Assembly (NCBI GenBank): GCA_937927445.1 | Contig: CALAOB010000077.1 | Span: 1 to 15,301, forward strand | Source of the DNA: an uncultured Oribacterium sp. | GTDB lineage: Bacteria > Bacillota > Clostridia > Lachnospirales > Lachnospiraceae | Length of the DNA stretch: 15,301 bases | Direction of reading: 5' to 3' | Part shown: positions 14,461-15,301 of the stretch, one piece after another | Layout: the number at the start of each line of letters is the position of its first letter | Position numbering within the stretch: position 1 is the stretch's first letter | Position numbers and translations under genes: made by a program | Notes under the pieces: model-generated | What the model saw: the letters and a program-made list of their open reading frames with translations, nothing else | Databases searched by the model: none | What the model was told of the DNA's origin: nothing

Positions 14461-15301
14461 TCACTCTACATCTGTATCGAAGTAATAGTTCTGGAATACG
14501 GTCTTCGCCTCATCCGATGTTACGAACTGAATGAAATCCAGCGCGGCTGCCTTCTCGGCCTCATCGGCCTCCTCGTTCTGCACCTGTGCGATCGGGTAGA
14601 TGACATTGCCCGTCAGATCGTACGGGATCTTCTCGAGGATGACCACCTGATCCTCATAGCCATAGGTATCCGAATAGTAGGTGGTGCCGACCTCGCAGGA
14701 GCCCTCAGTCACCGCCGCCAGCACCTTCGACACGTTCGACTGCTCGGAGATCTCGACGCCGCCGAGTGCCTGGGAAACCTCCTCGGTCGTAATCTTCGAC
14801 ACATCCTCGGTCTTCGGCAGCATGCCGGAGTTCACCATCGCCTGCCGTGTATACTTGCCAACCGGAACCGAGCCATCCGCCAGCGCGATGGACGCTGCCT
14901 CGCCGATGTTCTGAAGTCCCGTTACCTTCGTATCGGAATCCTTCGTCGTGATGACGCAGACCTGATTGTTCACGACATTCTTCCGAGTCCCCTCGACCAC
15001 GAGCTTGTCATCCTCATCGAGTGTATTCATCTGCTTCTGGGAAGCGGAGAAGAAAACATCGCAGGCGTAACCTTCCTCGATCTGGGTGAGCAGCTTTCCG
15101 GAGGAATCCGCGTTAAAGGTGATGGTCACTTCCGGATGCTGCTCGTTGTACTGCTTCGCGAGATCCTGCATCACCGTGTTCAGCGATGCCGCGATGAAGA
15201 CCTGGATCTCCGTCTTCTCCGCGGCTGCTTCCGTCGCCTCGGTCGTCGCTTCGGTGGTCGCTGCCTCCGTCGCTGCGGCCGTCGTCTCGGCTGCCGTGGT
15301 C
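14461..15301 (-). CDS. modA: Molybdate-binding lipoprotein ModA (5' end missing)
   Basis: The extracytoplasmic receptor that captures molybdate for ModBC. The open frame runs off the window edge, so the signal peptide and any lipobox cysteine are not visible; the internal ATG at 15174 is not the start. The visible part begins with a Thr/Ala/Glu-rich linker (15214-15300), typical of surface lipoproteins, then EIQVFIAASLNTVMQDLAKQYN, which matches the opening of ModA-type binding proteins (FAAASL). Further family segments are FNADSSGKLLTQIEEG, DVFFSASQKQMN, LADGSVPVGKYTRQAM and the C-terminal AALDFIQFVTSDEAKTVFQ. It heads the visible mod cluster; the promoter, and any molybdate-responsive operator, lies outside the window. 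Confidence 0.92.
   Translation of the reverse strand, partial: TTAAETTAAATEAATTEATTEATEAAAEKTEIQVFIAASLNTVMQDLAKQYNEQHPEVTITFNADSSGKLLTQIEEGYACDVFFSASQKQMNTLDEDDKLVVEGTRKNVVNNQVCVITTKDSDTKVTGLQNIGEAASIALADGSVPVGKYTRQAMVNSGMLPKTEDVSKITTEEVSQALGGVEISEQSNVSKVLAAVTEGSCEVGTTYYSDTYGYEDQVVILEKIPYDLTGNVIYPIAQVQNEEADEAEKAAALDFIQFVTSDEAKTVFQNYYFDTDVE

Noticed and set aside
14441..14464. GTG at 14464 as the modB start, overlapping the modA stop
   Set aside because: A textbook AGGAGG stands six bases before the ATG at 14440, and the extra residues are only the translated ribosome binding site region.

Overview
The window reads as chromosomal housekeeping DNA from a GC-rich member of the Clostridia, most likely Lachnospiraceae or a close relative. 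This is inferred from gene order (hprK-murB; secG-rnr-smpB; pheS-pheT behind a phenylalanine T-box), strong AGGAGG-type ribosome binding sites and sigma-A style promoters. No 16S, phage or transposase gene is present, so the genus cannot be fixed.

Layout. Minus strand 1-1745: murB (cut by the window edge) directly behind hprK, with a near-consensus promoter at 1824-1852. A 438-base gene-free stretch follows (1773-2210), dominated by a 234-base fold-back structure. murI lies on the minus strand (2211-3032) and diverges from a plus-strand set: secG with its own promoter and terminator, rnr, and smpB with its own promoter. A bidirectional terminator at 6325-6361 separates smpB from convergent pheT-pheS. 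The pheST leader (9909 to about 10432) is a T-box riboswitch with a UUC specifier. Divergent from it is a group I cysteine desulfurase gene (10570-12033), whose end overlaps convergent moaC by 19 bases. Upstream of moaC on the same minus strand lie modC, modB and a 5'-truncated modA.

How the genes work together. murI and murB supply cell-wall precursors, and HprK adjusts the phosphorylation state of HPr. SecG is part of the protein export channel. RNase R and SmpB belong to RNA decay and trans-translation respectively. PheST charges tRNA-Phe and is controlled by uncharged tRNA-Phe. ModABC imports molybdate, and MoaC makes the pterin precursor into which molybdenum is finally inserted.

The most unusual signals are: (i) the 234-base rod-like inverted repeat between murI and hprK, which encodes no convincing protein and matches no RNA family I recognise; (ii) Ala/Ser/Thr-rich insertions in conserved enzymes, MurB (about 48 residues) and the cysteine desulfurase (about 34 and 54 residues), the last containing an 84-base in-frame tandem duplication; and (iii) the convergent coding overlap of the cysteine desulfurase gene and moaC. 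I see no CRISPR array, tRNA, rRNA, insertion sequence or defence system.
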